64,000 nt of DNA from an uncultured Cellulomonadaceae bacterium (GCA_947495165.1 CANLXM010000001.1:1-64000), one strand, 5' to 3'. Positions 18,970 to 27,694 are shown, counted from the first letter of the stretch. Notes: generated by a model not told the origin, from the letters alone. Numbers and translations are program-made.

Positions 18970-19782
18970 ATGACTGCCCGCCCCCGAGTTCTGGTCCCGC
19001 GTGACGGGACGGCTGGCGCCCGGTGGTCCGAGGCTCTCGCCGAGGCCGGCCTCGACCCCGTGCTCGCGCCGCTCATCACCTTCGGGCCACCGGAGGACCG
19101 CGAGCCCGTCCGGCACGCGCTGCGGCTCCTGCGCGACGGCGTGTTCGACTGGCTGCTCCTCACGAGCGAGCGCACGGTCGACGCGCTCGAGGTCGCCCTC
19201 GAGGTCAACGCCACCCCCGCGGGGATGCGACCGCGGCCCCGCGTGACGCTCGCCGAGGCCGCCCGCGGGTCGCGCGTCGCCGCCGTCGGCCCCTCGACCG
19301 CCCGTCGCGCGGAGCAGGCCGGCCTCACCGTCCAGCACGTCCCGACGACCGAGCACTCCGCCCGCGGCATGGTCATCGACCTCGGCCCGATGGGCCCCGC
19401 CACTGCGTTCCTCCCGCACTCCGCCCTGGCGCGCCCCGAGCTCGAGCACGGCCTGACCGTCCAGGGCTGGGACGTCACGGCCGTCGATGCGTACCAGACC
19501 CTCACCGCGGACACGCTCCCTGCCGACGCCCAGGACGTCGACGCCGTCGTGCTGACGTCGTCGAGCGTGGCGACGACGTGGGCCCGGCTGCGCACCACCA
19601 CCAGCCCGGAGCCCGTCGTCGTCTGCCTCGGGCCGCGCACCGCCGAGACCGCGCAGTCGCTCGGGATCCGCGTCGCCGACGTCGCGCCCGACCCGAGCAT
19701 CCCCGCGACCGTGGCGACCCTGCTCACCGCCCTCGCGGGCGCCACGAGCCGCCTCGCGCCCGAACCCGGAAGGCCGTCATGA
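18970..19782 (+). CDS. hemD: uroporphyrinogen-III synthase
   Basis: Cyclises hydroxymethylbilane with inversion of ring D. 270 aa, two-lobed HemD fold with low sequence conservation: VLVPRDGTAGARWSEALAEAG, DWLLLTSERTVDAL in the first lobe, VDAVVLTSSSVATTWARL and VVCLGPRTAETAQSLGI in the second. Identity is supported by position between hemC and hemB. ATG 18970 chosen because it follows the hemC stop by 4 nt; the same frame is open upstream only as overlap. Stop overlaps hemB (ATGA). Confidence 0.9.
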   Translation: MTARPRVLVPRDGTAGARWSEALAEAGLDPVLAPLITFGPPEDREPVRHALRLLRDGVFDWLLLTSERTVDALEVALEVNATPAGMRPRPRVTLAEAARGSRVAAVGPSTARRAEQAGLTVQHVPTTEHSARGMVIDLGPMGPATAFLPHSALARPELEHGLTVQGWDVTAVDAYQTLTADTLPADAQDVDAVVLTSSSVATTWARLRTTTSPEPVVVCLGPRTAETAQSLGIRVADVAPDPSIPATVATLLTALAGATSRLAPEPGRPS

Positions 19783-20753
19783 CCACGCCGTACTACCGCC
19801 CCCGCCGTCTGCGCACCTCGCCGGGGATGCGAGCGCTGACCGCCGAGACGCGGCTGCACGCGCGCGAGCTCGTGCTGCCGATGTTCGTCCGAGAGGGCCT
19901 GTCCGAGGCCCGGGAGATCCCCTCGATGCCGGGCGTCCTGCAGCACACGCGGGACTCCCTGCGCCGCGCCGCCGCCGCTGCCGCCGAGGCAGGGCTGGGC
20001 GGGGTCATGCTCTTCGGCGTGCCCGCCACGCGGGACGCCGTCGGGTCCGGCGCGACCGACCCCGACGGCATCCTGAACGTCGGGATCGCGGACGTCGTCA
20101 GCGAGGTCGGCGACGCCCTGGTCGTCATGACCGACGTCTGCCTCGACGAGTTCACCGACCACGGCCACTGCGGGCTCGTGCGCGCGGACGGCAGCGTGGA
20201 CAACGACGCGACGCTCGCCCGCTACGTCGAGATGGCCCTGGTGCACGCCGAGGTCGGCGGCCAGATGCTCGGCCTGTCCGGGATGATGGACGGCCAGGTC
20301 GGCGCCGTCCGCGAGGCGCTCGACGCCGCCAGCCACACGGACACCGCGATCCTCGCGTACGCGGCCAAGTACGCCTCGGCCTTCTACGGGCCGTTCCGCG
20401 ACGCCGTCGAGTCGACGCTCACGGGCGATCGCAAGACGTACCAGATGGAGCCCGGCAACCGCCGTGAGGCGGCCCGCGAGGTCATGCTCGACGTCGAGGA
20501 GGGCGCGGACGTCATCATGGTCAAGCCCGCCGGGCCGTACCTGGACGTGCTCGCCGACGTCGCGGCGTCGTCGGACCTGCCCGTCGCCGCCTACCAGGTG
20601 TCGGGCGAGTACGCGATGATCGAGGCCGCCGCCGCGCAGGGCTGGATCGAGCGCGAGCGCGCGATCGTCGAGTCGCTCGTCGGCATCAAGCGCGCCGGGG
20701 CGGACATGATCTTGACCTACTGGGCCCAGGAAGTGGCGGGGATGCTGCGATGA
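19779..20753 (+). CDS. hemB: delta-aminolevulinic acid dehydratase (porphobilinogen synthase)
   Basis: Condenses two 5-aminolevulinates to porphobilinogen. 324 aa. Active-site lysines are in [14 protein letters not shown] and [12 protein letters not shown]. The metal site reads C121-L-D123-E-F-T-D-H-G-H-C131: the first and third cysteines of the E. coli-type Zn triad are kept but the middle one is Asp. That hybrid suggests altered metal use (Zn weakened, Mg or K assisted), which is inference. ATGA overlaps on both sides (hemD, hemL). Confidence 0.95.
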   Translation: MTTPYYRPRRLRTSPGMRALTAETRLHARELVLPMFVREGLSEAREIPSMPGVLQHTRDSLRRAAAAAAEAGLGGVMLFGVPATRDAVGSGATDPDGILNVGIADVVSEVGDALVVMTDVCLDEFTDHGHCGLVRADGSVDNDATLARYVEMALVHAEVGGQMLGLSGMMDGQVGAVREALDAASHTDTAILAYAAKYASAFYGPFRDAVESTLTGDRKTYQMEPGNRREAAREVMLDVEEGADVIMVKPAGPYLDVLADVAASSDLPVAAYQVSGEYAMIEAAAAQGWIERERAIVESLVGIKRAGADMILTYWAQEVAGMLR

Positions 20754-22072
20754 CCACCAACGAGGACGCCTTCGCACGGGCTCAGTCCGTGCTGCCCGGC
20801 GGGGTCAGCTCGCCCGTGCGCGCCTACGGGTCGGTCGGCGGCACGCCACGGTTCGTCACCTCCGCCCAGGGCGCCACGATCACCGACGGCGACGGGCGCA
20901 GCTACGTCGACCTCGTCGCCTCCTGGGGCCCGGCGCTCCTGGGCCACGCGCACCCCGCCGTCGTCGCCGCCGTGCAGGAGGCCGCCGCGCGCGGGCTGTC
21001 GTTCGGAGCGCCGACGCTCGCCGAGGCCGAGCTCGCCGAGCAGGTCATCGCACGCGTGCCCGCCGTCGAGAAGCTGCGCCTGGTCTCGACCGGGACCGAG
21101 GCCACCATGACCGCGGTGCGCCTCGCGCGCGGCGTGACCGGGCGTCCGCTCCTCATCAAGTTCGCCGGCTGCTACCACGGGCACCTCGACGCGCTCCTGG
21201 CCCAGGCGGGCTCGGGCGTGGCGACGCTCGCCCTGCCCGGGTCGGCCGGCGTGACGGAGGCGTCCGCGGGCGAGACCCTCGTGCTGCCCTACAACGACCT
21301 CGCGGCCGTCGAGGCAGCCTTCGCCGAGCACGGTCCGCGGATCGCCGCCGTCATCACCGAGGCGGCCCCGGCGAACATGGGCGTCGTCGAGCCTGACCCG
21401 GGCTTCAACGCAGGCCTGCGCCGGATCACCGCCGCCCACGGCGCGCTGCTGATCCTCGACGAGGTGCTCACCGGGTTCCGCGTCAGCCGCGCCGGCTGGT
21501 GGGGCCTCGAGGGCCAGCCCGAGGGCTGGGCTCCCGACCTCTTCACGTTCGGCAAGGTCATCGGCGGCGGCATGCCCGTGGCGGGTGTCGGCGGGCCCGC
21601 CACCGTCATGGACCACCTCGCCCCGCTCGGGCCGGTCTACCAGGCGGGCACGCTGTCGGGGAACCCCGTCGCGGTCGCGGCCGGTCTCGCGACGCTGCGT
21701 GCCGCCGACGACGCGGTCTACGCGCACGTCGACCGTGCCGCCGGGATCGTGTCCGAGGCCGTGAGCGCCGCGCTGGCCGCCGAGGGCGTCGCCCACGCCG
21801 TGCAGCGCGCGGGCTCGCTGTTCTCCTTCGCGTTCGGCGAGGGCGTCCAGGCAGCGGGCGGTCCGCGGAACTACGCGGACGTGCTCGCCCAGGAGTCCTG
21901 GCGCTACCCGCCCTTCTTCCACGCCATGCTCGACGCCGGCGTCGCGCTGCCGCCGTCGGTCTTCGAGGCCTGGTTCCTCACGGCCGCGCACGACGACGCC
22001 GCGCTCGACCAGATCGTCCGCGCGCTCCCGGGTGCGGCCCGCGCGGCCGCGGCGGCGACGCCGGCGGTCTGA
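20750..22072 (+). CDS. hemL: glutamate-1-semialdehyde 2,1-aminomutase
   Basis: PLP enzyme that makes 5-aminolevulinate from the HemA product. 440 aa. Motifs: [38 protein letters not shown] with the PLP-ring Asp, PLP Lys269 in [14 protein letters not shown], and [20 protein letters not shown]. Last gene of the operon, starting within the hemB stop (ATGA) and followed by a strong hairpin. Its placement with hemB at the 3' end puts the early pathway enzymes last. Confidence 0.96.
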   Translation: MTTNEDAFARAQSVLPGGVSSPVRAYGSVGGTPRFVTSAQGATITDGDGRSYVDLVASWGPALLGHAHPAVVAAVQEAAARGLSFGAPTLAEAELAEQVIARVPAVEKLRLVSTGTEATMTAVRLARGVTGRPLLIKFAGCYHGHLDALLAQAGSGVATLALPGSAGVTEASAGETLVLPYNDLAAVEAAFAEHGPRIAAVITEAAPANMGVVEPDPGFNAGLRRITAAHGALLILDEVLTGFRVSRAGWWGLEGQPEGWAPDLFTFGKVIGGGMPVAGVGGPATVMDHLAPLGPVYQAGTLSGNPVAVAAGLATLRAADDAVYAHVDRAAGIVSEAVSAALAAEGVAHAVQRAGSLFSFAFGEGVQAAGGPRNYADVLAQESWRYPPFFHAMLDAGVALPPSVFEAWFLTAAHDDAALDQIVRALPGAARAAAAATPAV

Positions 22073-22098
22073 CCCCGCCCGGGCCGGGCCCGGTCTGG

Positions 22099-22146
22099 GC
22101 GCTCGGCCGGCGGGCGCGGAACGCTCCGGCGGCCGGGGCCGAGCGC
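22099..22146. terminator. bidirectional hairpin between hemL and the MFS gene
   Basis: Arms GCGCTCGGCC (22099-22108) and GGCCGAGCGC (22137-22146) are perfect 10-bp complements around a G/C-rich loop that can itself pair. It fills the gap between the converging hemL and MFS genes, the right arm ending at the MFS stop codon (22147). Confidence 0.6.
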
Positions 22147-23394
22147 TCAGGTCTCCTGGGCCGCGGACCCGGCTGACGAGTTCGCTCGAGGACGCAGCTG
22201 AACCGCGAGGGAGAACGACAGCAGCGTCGCGATCGTGAGCAGCCCGAGGGCGTGACGCGCACCGATGCCGTCGACGAGCGCCCCGAGCACCGGGGGCGCC
22301 GCGAGCATCGCGACCGTCGAGAACGACGTCGCGACCGACACCCGCGCCGCCGCGTGCAGCGGCTCGTCGCTCGCCGCCGCGATCGTCACCGGGTTGACCA
22401 GCGCCGCGCCTGCCCCCCACGCCACGATGCCGATCCACGCCGTCGCGAGGCTCGGGGCGAGCGCGAAGACCGCCAGCCCGACGAACGCGGACAGCCCCGA
22501 GGCGCGCACGACCGCGACACGCCCGAAGCGGTCGACGAGACCCGTGCCGGAGAACCGGACGACGGTCATGGCCACGACGAACGTGCCGTAGGCGATCGCG
22601 CCGACGGCCTCGCGCGAGCCGAAGCCGTCGGTGATGGCGATCGGCAACCAGGTCCCGGCAGAGCCCTCCGAGAGCGACGACGCGACCAGCACGAACCCGA
22701 GCAGGAGCGTGCGCCGCTCGGTCCAGGCGCCCAGAGCGGAGCGGAATCCCTGCGCCGGCCGCACGCGCGCGTCCACCCGGCGTCTGACGGCGGGCTCGTC
22801 GAGCGCGGCCGTCGCCACCCGTAGCGTCGCGAGCCGCAGCACGGTCGCGACGGCGAGGACGACGACGAGCTGCACCTCGACCGAGACGTGCCGCCACGAG
22901 AAGCCGGCCGCGATCAACGACCCGAGGGCCGCACCCACCGAGAACGTCGCGTGGAAGTGCGGCAGCACGGTCCGGCCGATCCGCCGCTCGACGGCCGCCG
23001 CGGCCACGTTGATCGGGACGTTGACGAACGCGCCGCACGCGCCGTTCACGACGAGCCCGACGGCGAGCGGGACGATCGACAGCGTGGCGAGGCCGAGGGC
23101 CACGAGACCGAAGCCGACGACGTTGCCGAGCACGCCGACCGCGAGGACCCGACGTCCGCCGAACCTGGCGACGAGGCCTCCTGTGGCGAGCACGGCCGCG
23201 AGCGTGCCCAGCCCGCCGATCGTCAAGAGCCCGCCGAGCTCGACCGCGTCGAGCCCGAGGGTCGAGCGGACCGAGGGCAGGCGCGCGTACCACTGGGTTC
23301 CCACGACGCCGAAGAGGGCGAAGTGGGCGAAGAGCGCGAGGCGCATGGAGCTGACCGACGGCACGCCGTCTCGGCCCGCCGCGGAAGGGATCAC
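22147..23394 (-). CDS. MFS transporter
   Basis: 415 aa with about 12 hydrophobic segments in two halves and the loop motif FGGRRVLAVG after helix 2 and DRFGRVAVVRASG in the second half, typical of major facilitator permeases of the YbjJ-like type. A charged middle loop (RRRVDARVRPAQ) separates the halves. Substrate cannot be read. GTG 23394 has AGGA 9 nt upstream; an internal ATG at 23346 (MRLALFAHFALFG) is the other option and would remove 16 polar residues. Lies downstream of, but separated by a hairpin from, the opu operon. Confidence 0.85.
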   Translation of the reverse strand: MIPSAAGRDGVPSVSSMRLALFAHFALFGVVGTQWYARLPSVRSTLGLDAVELGGLLTIGGLGTLAAVLATGGLVARFGGRRVLAVGVLGNVVGFGLVALGLATLSIVPLAVGLVVNGACGAFVNVPINVAAAAVERRIGRTVLPHFHATFSVGAALGSLIAAGFSWRHVSVEVQLVVVLAVATVLRLATLRVATAALDEPAVRRRVDARVRPAQGFRSALGAWTERRTLLLGFVLVASSLSEGSAGTWLPIAITDGFGSREAVGAIAYGTFVVAMTVVRFSGTGLVDRFGRVAVVRASGLSAFVGLAVFALAPSLATAWIGIVAWGAGAALVNPVTIAAASDEPLHAAARVSVATSFSTVAMLAAPPVLGALVDGIGARHALGLLTIATLLSFSLAVQLRPRANSSAGSAAQET

Positions 23395-23426
23395 GGCTCA
23401 CGATCCTAGTGGTCGGTCTCCGGAGC

Positions 23427-23475
23427 AGGAATGGGCGGTATCTGTTGCTCAGAGCAACAGATACCGCCCATTCCT
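23427..23475. terminator. 49-nt near-perfect palindrome after opuAC
   Basis: Arms of 24 nt (23427-23450 and 23452-23475) are exact complements around a single central A. It lies 28 nt after the opuAC stop on the minus strand and 33 nt before the MFS start. As RNA it would be a very stable hairpin, so termination of the opu operon is the simplest role. Length and perfection far exceed the other terminators here, and the arms are not unusually G/C-rich (AGGAATGGGCGG..), so a mobile palindromic unit or a two-fold protein site is possible. Confidence 0.75.
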
Positions 23476-23502
23476 CGGGTCGTACGACCCCGGTGACTCA
23501 GG

Positions 23503-24432
23503 TCAGCTCAGGCCGGCCGCCGTCTTCAGGTCGTCGACGAACGTGGGGTTCGCCTCGAGCCACTGGCGGACGGACTCGTCCGGGTTCTCGCCCTTGTTCT
23601 CGTTGAACATGATGTTCTCGAGGGAGAACAGCTGCTCGTCGTTCAGCGTGAAGGCCTTGATCATCGCGGCCACGTCCGGGTGGTCGGCGGCGAAGCCGGC
23701 ACGACCGACCGTGTGGATCTCCTCGGCGCCGCCCATGACGCCCTCGGGGTCCTCGAGGTCGCGGATCGGGTACTCGTCGTAGGCCCAGTGCGGACGCCAC
23801 AGCGTGACGGCCACGTTCTTGCCCGCCTCGGTCTGGCTCTTGAGCTCGGCGAGCATCGCGGGGGTCGAGGAGATGACGAACTCCATGTCCTCGAGCCCGT
23901 ACGTCGGGATGGCCTCGTCCTGCGTGATGCGGGTCAGGCCCGCACCGGACTCGATGCCGACGATCCGGTTGCCGAACTCGTCCGCGTTCTCAGCCAGCTC
24001 CGCGAGGGACGTGATCGGAGCGTCCTCGTTCACAGCGATCGTGAGCTTGGCGTCGTCGTACCAGACGCCCAGCTGCTCGAGGTCGTCCTCGTACTTCTTC
24101 AGGTAGTCCGCGTGCGTGATCGGGAGCCACATGTCGAAGTTGACGTCGTAGTCACCACCGGCGAGACCCGTGTAGACGATGCCCGCGTCAGCGGTCTCCG
24201 CCTCGACCTCGTACCCGTCGTCCTCGAGCATGACCTTGAACAGGTGGGAGACGGCGATGCCCTCGTCCCAGCCGCTGTGGACGCCGATCGAGATCGACTT
24301 GTCCGCGGTCGTCGAGCTGGACGAGCCCGCGGGCGTGGTCTCGTCCTCGGAGGAGCAGGCGGCGAGCGTCAGACCGAGTCCGAGTGCGGAGACCGCTGCG
24401 AGGGAACGTCGTGCCGTGCGTGAGAAGGTCAT
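23503..24432 (-). CDS. opuAC: glycine betaine/osmolyte ABC transporter substrate-binding lipoprotein
   Basis: 309 aa, exported and lipid-anchored: signal sequence ends in LTLAAC with lipid Cys26. The mature part is an OpuAC-type domain: ISIGVHSGWDEGIAVSHLFKVMLE, DVNFDMWLPITH, SGAGLTRITQDEAI, and VTLWRPHWAYDEYPIRDLEDP, with Trp residues that usually form the aromatic cage for quaternary amines. Last gene of the opuAA-AB-AC operon, preceded by an intercistronic hairpin (24446-24465) and SD AAAGGAA. Binding of glycine betaine versus a related osmolyte is inferred from family. Confidence 0.92.
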   Translation of the reverse strand: MTFSRTARRSLAAVSALGLGLTLAACSSEDETTPAGSSSSTTADKSISIGVHSGWDEGIAVSHLFKVMLEDDGYEVEAETADAGIVYTGLAGGDYDVNFDMWLPITHADYLKKYEDDLEQLGVWYDDAKLTIAVNEDAPITSLAELAENADEFGNRIVGIESGAGLTRITQDEAIPTYGLEDMEFVISSTPAMLAELKSQTEAGKNVAVTLWRPHWAYDEYPIRDLEDPEGVMGGAEEIHTVGRAGFAADHPDVAAMIKAFTLNDEQLFSLENIMFNENKGENPDESVRQWLEANPTFVDDLKTAAGLS

Positions 24433-24445
24433 GCTTTCCTTTCGC

Positions 24446-24465
24446 GGGCACCCGAATGGGTGCCC
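24446..24465 (-). promoter_or_regulatory. intercistronic hairpin before opuAC
   Basis: Perfect 8-bp stem GGGCACCC (24446-24453), loop GAAT, GGGTGCCC (24458-24465), immediately 5' of the opuAC Shine-Dalgarno in the 106-nt opuAB-opuAC gap. Likely an RNA processing/stability element that lets the binding protein be made in excess over the membrane parts, a pattern known in other ABC operons; partial terminator is the alternative. Confidence 0.5.
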
Positions 24466-24538
24466 AGGGTTGTGCTCGTGACGTGCTGGTCTAGACGCCC
24501 GACGACGACGCCGGGCGGGGTTGTTAGGGCCGAGACGC

Positions 24539-25408
24539 TCAGGCCGAGGCTGCGGCGAGCGCGCGAGCGACGGGTGATCGGGCGCTGAAGGCTGCGGTCA
24601 CGCGGTCGAGGAACATCGCGAGGATGACGACCGCGAGGCCGGCCTCGAAGCCGAGCGAGACGTTGACCCGCTGCAGGGCACCGACGACATCGCGGCCGAG
24701 GCCTGCGGCACCGGTCAGGCCCGAGATCACGACCATCGACAGCGACAGCATGATGACCTGGTTCACGCCCGCCATGAGCGTCGGCATGGCCAGGGGCAGC
24801 TGGATCTGCCGCAGGATGCGGCCCTCGCTCGCTCCGAACGCGTGGCCGGCCTCGACCACCTCCTTGTCGACCTGCCGGATGCCGAGCTCGGTGAATCGGA
24901 CTCCGGGGGCCAGAGCGAACACCACGGTGGCGACGATGCCCGGCACCGCGCCGGTCAGGAAGATGACGACTGTCGGGATCAGATAGACGAACGCGGGCAT
25001 CGTCTGCATGAAGTCGAGCACAGGCCGGACGGCCCGGGAGACGTGATCGTTGCGCGCGGCCCAGATGCCCAGCGGGATGCCGATCACGAGGGCGATGCCG
25101 CTCGCGAGGATCACCAGGGCGAGGGTGTCCATCGCGTTGGACCACTGGTCGACGGCGGCGATGACCGAGAAGCCGATGGCCGAGCCAAGTGCGAGCTTCC
25201 ACCCCTTGGCGAGGAACGCCAAGCCTGACAGGACGAGGGCGATCGCCCAGAACGGAGGGGTCGTCAGGACGACGTCGAGGCCTTCGTACGCACCCAGCAG
25301 GACGGACTTGATCGCGTCGAAGACGACCTCGCCAGCGTCGGTGACCCATGCGACGAAGTCGGCGACGGCGTCGCCCAGCGGGACGCGGGGAATGATCGTG
25401 TCGCTCAT
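24539..25408 (-). CDS. opuAB: glycine betaine/osmolyte ABC transporter permease
   Basis: 289 aa inner-membrane permease of the ProW/OpuAB family, with seven or so hydrophobic segments (FWAIALVLSGLAFLAKG, LALVILASGIALVIGIPLG, VLDFMQTMPAFVYLIPTVV, LMAGVNQVIMLSLSMVVISG, AGLAVVILAMFLDRVT). The ATPase-contact EAA-like loop is EAGHAFGASEGRILRQIQLPLAMP; FMQTMPAFVYLIP is a ProW hallmark. No fused substrate-binding domain, in line with the separate opuAC. ATG 25408 overlaps the opuAA stop (ATGA). Confidence 0.93.
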   Translation of the reverse strand: MSDTIIPRVPLGDAVADFVAWVTDAGEVVFDAIKSVLLGAYEGLDVVLTTPPFWAIALVLSGLAFLAKGWKLALGSAIGFSVIAAVDQWSNAMDTLALVILASGIALVIGIPLGIWAARNDHVSRAVRPVLDFMQTMPAFVYLIPTVVIFLTGAVPGIVATVVFALAPGVRFTELGIRQVDKEVVEAGHAFGASEGRILRQIQLPLAMPTLMAGVNQVIMLSLSMVVISGLTGAAGLGRDVVGALQRVNVSLGFEAGLAVVILAMFLDRVTAAFSARSPVARALAAASA

Positions 25409-26682
25409 CGCAGGTCTCCTTCCGCCGAGGCGGACGCGTGCGGGGAAGCGGACGCGAGCTCTCCCGTGGCGTCGACGTCCGCGGCTCCGGCGTCCGTGTC
25501 GGTATCCGTGTCCGTGTCCGGTGGGACCATCGCCTCGAGCAGCGTCACGCGGGGCACGACGCCCATGAGGCGTCCGTCGTCGTCGACCACCGGGACCGGG
25601 AGGGGCGACTCGGCCGACGGCGCGAAGATCTCCGCGAGCGACGTCGTCACGTGGACCGTGGACATGTCGTTGCGGACGATCTGCTCGATCGTCTCGGCTC
25701 CGGCGCGCAGGGCGGCCACGGCCTCGTCGTCGCGGACCACGCCGCGCAGCACACGGTTGCGGTCGACGACGAACGCGGCAGAGACCTGCGCCTCGCGCAT
25801 GGTGCGGCTGGCCTGCCGCGGCCCGGCGGTCCAGGACACCACGGCCGTGGGCCGGACCATGACCGACGACGCCGTCAGGACGCGGGTGCGGTCGACGTCG
25901 GCGACGAACTGCGCGACGTAGTCGTTGGCGGGGTCGGAGAGGATCTCCTCCGCCGTGCCGATCTGCACGATCCGACCGTCGCGCATGACCGCGATCCGGT
26001 CACCGAGGTACATGGCCTCGTTGAGGTCGTGCGTGATGAAGACGATCGTCTTGCCGAGCTTCTGCTGGAGCTCGACGAGCTGCTCCTGCATCTCGCGCCG
26101 GATCAGGGGGTCGAGCGCGGAGAACGCCTCGTCCATGAGCAGGATGTCGGTGTCGGCGGCCAGCGCGCGGGCGAGGCCGACGCGCTGGCGCATCCCGCCC
26201 GAGAGCTGAGACGGCAGCGACTCCTCCCACTGGTCGAGCCCGACGAGGGCCAGCGCCTCCCGCGCCTTGGCCCGCCGCTCCTCCTTGCCCATCCCCTGGA
26301 TCTCGAGCGGGTAGGCGGCGTTGTCGAGCACGGTGCGGTGCGGCAGGAGCGCGAAGTGCTGGAACACCATGGAGACCTTGGTGCGGCGCAGGGTGCGCAT
26401 GCGGCTGGCGCTCACGGTCGCGAGGTCGTCGTCGCCGAGGAGCACCTTGCCTGCGCTCGGGCGCCACAGACCGTTGAGCATGCGGATGAGGGTCGACTTG
26501 CCGGAGCCTGAGAGACCCATGACGACGAAGATCTCACCGGGGGCGACGTCGAAGCTCGCGTCGATGACCGCGGCGGTGCCGGGGACGTCGTCCCGGCTCG
26601 CACCCTGCTCGAGGCGACGGACGGCCTCGGCGGGCTTGCGGCCGAAGACCTTGTAGACGTTCTCTACGCGGATCGCTGACAT
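25405..26682 (-). CDS. opuAA: glycine betaine/osmolyte ABC transporter ATPase with CBS domains
   Basis: 425 aa. Walker A GLSGSGKS (56-63), signature LSGGMRQRVGLARALA, Walker B LLMDEAFSALDP and switch His in FITHDLNEA. After about residue 270 come two CBS domains (TASSVMVRPTAVVSW, FVVDRNRVLRGVV, VPVVDDDGRLMGVV), which in OpuA sense ionic strength or c-di-AMP. The C-terminal tail is low-complexity acidic, with a DTDTDTDTDAG run encoded by a hexamer repeat. Start ATG 26682 gives MSAIRVENVYKVFG; a longer upstream frame is not protein-like. First gene of the operon. Confidence 0.93.
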   Translation of the reverse strand: MSAIRVENVYKVFGRKPAEAVRRLEQGASRDDVPGTAAVIDASFDVAPGEIFVVMGLSGSGKSTLIRMLNGLWRPSAGKVLLGDDDLATVSASRMRTLRRTKVSMVFQHFALLPHRTVLDNAAYPLEIQGMGKEERRAKAREALALVGLDQWEESLPSQLSGGMRQRVGLARALAADTDILLMDEAFSALDPLIRREMQEQLVELQQKLGKTIVFITHDLNEAMYLGDRIAVMRDGRIVQIGTAEEILSDPANDYVAQFVADVDRTRVLTASSVMVRPTAVVSWTAGPRQASRTMREAQVSAAFVVDRNRVLRGVVRDDEAVAALRAGAETIEQIVRNDMSTVHVTTSLAEIFAPSAESPLPVPVVDDDGRLMGVVPRVTLLEAMVPPDTDTDTDTDAGAADVDATGELASASPHASASAEGDLR

Positions 26683-27074
26683 GTGTGCGGGGATCACTAC
26701 CTTCGTCGGGGCACGCGCCCGTGCGGGCGCACATCGTCGTGGGGGTCGACTTCCGACCGGTGCCAGGGCGAGACGCAGGCATGCACCGCAGCAGACGCGG
26801 TGGCCAGCACCGCTCCAGCGGCGCAGGGCGACCCTGAGGGCCGCAGGCTCTACGCCGACACGGCGGAAGTCCTGCTCCACCATGCCCCATCCGAGGTGGA
26901 TCTGCGGCCCAGCATCCGGGGTCCGAGGTCAAATCCTGGCCATCTCTTGACCAAATGACCGTCGTGACCAGCGTATTTGCAGCGATTGTGATCGTTATCG
27001 CAATGTAACCCAGACGCGCGGCCCGCCCCGCGGGCGGATCGGCCATTCCGGTGATAACGGGCATGGCGACGATC
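26683..27074 (-). other. non-coding upstream region of the opu operon with operator-like palindrome
   Basis: No gene is supported here. On the minus strand it is the leader of opuAA. The A/T-richest part holds a 20-bp imperfect palindrome at 26985-27004, ATTG(T/C)GAT-N4-ATCRCAAT, 14 of 20 positions symmetric, a plausible repressor site. A transcript starting near it would have a leader of about 280 nt, with a hairpin GCGCCC-GTGC-GGGCGC shortly before the opuAA start. I could not match the leader to a c-di-AMP or other known riboswitch. A second G/C hairpin CCGCCC-CGC-GGGCGG is at 27023-27037. Confidence 0.45.
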
Positions 27075-27107
27075 GTCGCGAGGCAGCCCCCTGCGCTGCC
27101 TCGCGAC
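27075..27107 (-). terminator. hairpin terminator of the 27122 gene
   Basis: Perfect 12-bp stem GTCGCGAGGCAG (27075-27086), 9-nt loop, CTGCCTCGCGAC (27096-27107), 14 nt after the stop codon of the minus-strand secreted-protein gene. No T tract. Confidence 0.7.
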
Positions 27108-27121
27108 GCCCTGAGGTCGCC

Positions 27122-27694
27122 TCAGTAGATGCCGCAGATCGCGTCTGCGGACGCCCCGCCGGTGACCGCGCCCTTGGCCCGGGCGCACTGCAACGGGCTC
27201 TGCACGTCGATCCCGCCGACGCGCAGGGTGAACTTGTGCTGGGTGAACGACCGCCCCTGGTTCGAGACGACCCCGGCACCGCGATCGACGATCCCGCGGT
27301 ACTGCCAGCCCGGCGTCCTGGTCTCGCCACCGGCCGACGCCACGCGCGCCGCGGTAACCTTGGTGCCGGACGCGCACCAGTAGCCCACGTGGTAGTAGGT
27401 GTAGAGGACGGTTCCCGCGCCTGAGCGCGGGCGCCACGTCCACCGCTGAGTCCAGCACCCCGTCGCCATGGCAGACACCGTCTGGGCTCCGCCCTTGGCG
27501 ACGGCGAGGCTGGTGAGAGCGGGGAGGTCCGCCGGCAGCTGCGGCCCGACCTCGACCTCGGTCGTGACCGGGAGCAGGTCCGCGAGCTCCGCCGGGTCCA
27601 CCTCGGGCTCGTCCGCCGTCGCGGCGACCGCGCCACCGAGCAGCAGCACCGCCGCGAGCGCGGCCGACACCACCGCTCTCCCGAGACTCCTCAT
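27122..27694 (-). CDS. secreted protein of unknown function
   Basis: 190 aa. Start ATG 27694 follows GGGAGGGAG; signal peptide MRSLGRAVVSAALAAVLLLGG, cleavage probably after ATA in AVAATADEPE. The mature protein begins acidic and then carries an aromatic, Cys-containing domain (GCWTQRWTWRPRSGAG, YTYYHVGYWCASGTKV, PGWQYRGIVDRGAG, QHKFTLRVGGID, QCARAKG, AICGIY). Four cysteines could form two disulfides. The Trp/Tyr-rich beta pattern resembles small extracellular domains of actinobacteria but I recognise no family. Diverges from the PadR gene. Confidence 0.8.
   Translation of the reverse strand: MRSLGRAVVSAALAAVLLLGGAVAATADEPEVDPAELADLLPVTTEVEVGPQLPADLPALTSLAVAKGGAQTVSAMATGCWTQRWTWRPRSGAGTVLYTYYHVGYWCASGTKVTAARVASAGGETRTPGWQYRGIVDRGAGVVSNQGRSFTQHKFTLRVGGIDVQSPLQCARAKGAVTGGASADAICGIY

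Noticed and set aside
17343-20777. A 1144-codon open frame on the minus strand across hemH-hemL
   Set aside because: Antisense shadow of the hem genes in very GC-rich DNA; Arg/Gly/Val-rich, no domain, while the plus-strand genes are clearly conserved.
20717-23401. An 894-codon minus-strand frame over hemL and the MFS gene
   Set aside because: Low-complexity Arg-rich translation in another frame of the real MFS and hemL genes.
25495-25530. Hexamer repeat in opuAA as a phase-variation tract
   Set aside because: Changes of 6 nt keep the frame and the tail is dispensable-looking, so on/off switching is unlikely.
26681-26958. Short plus-strand frames in the opu upstream region
   Set aside because: No SD, no motif, Arg/Ala-rich composition; better explained as leader DNA.
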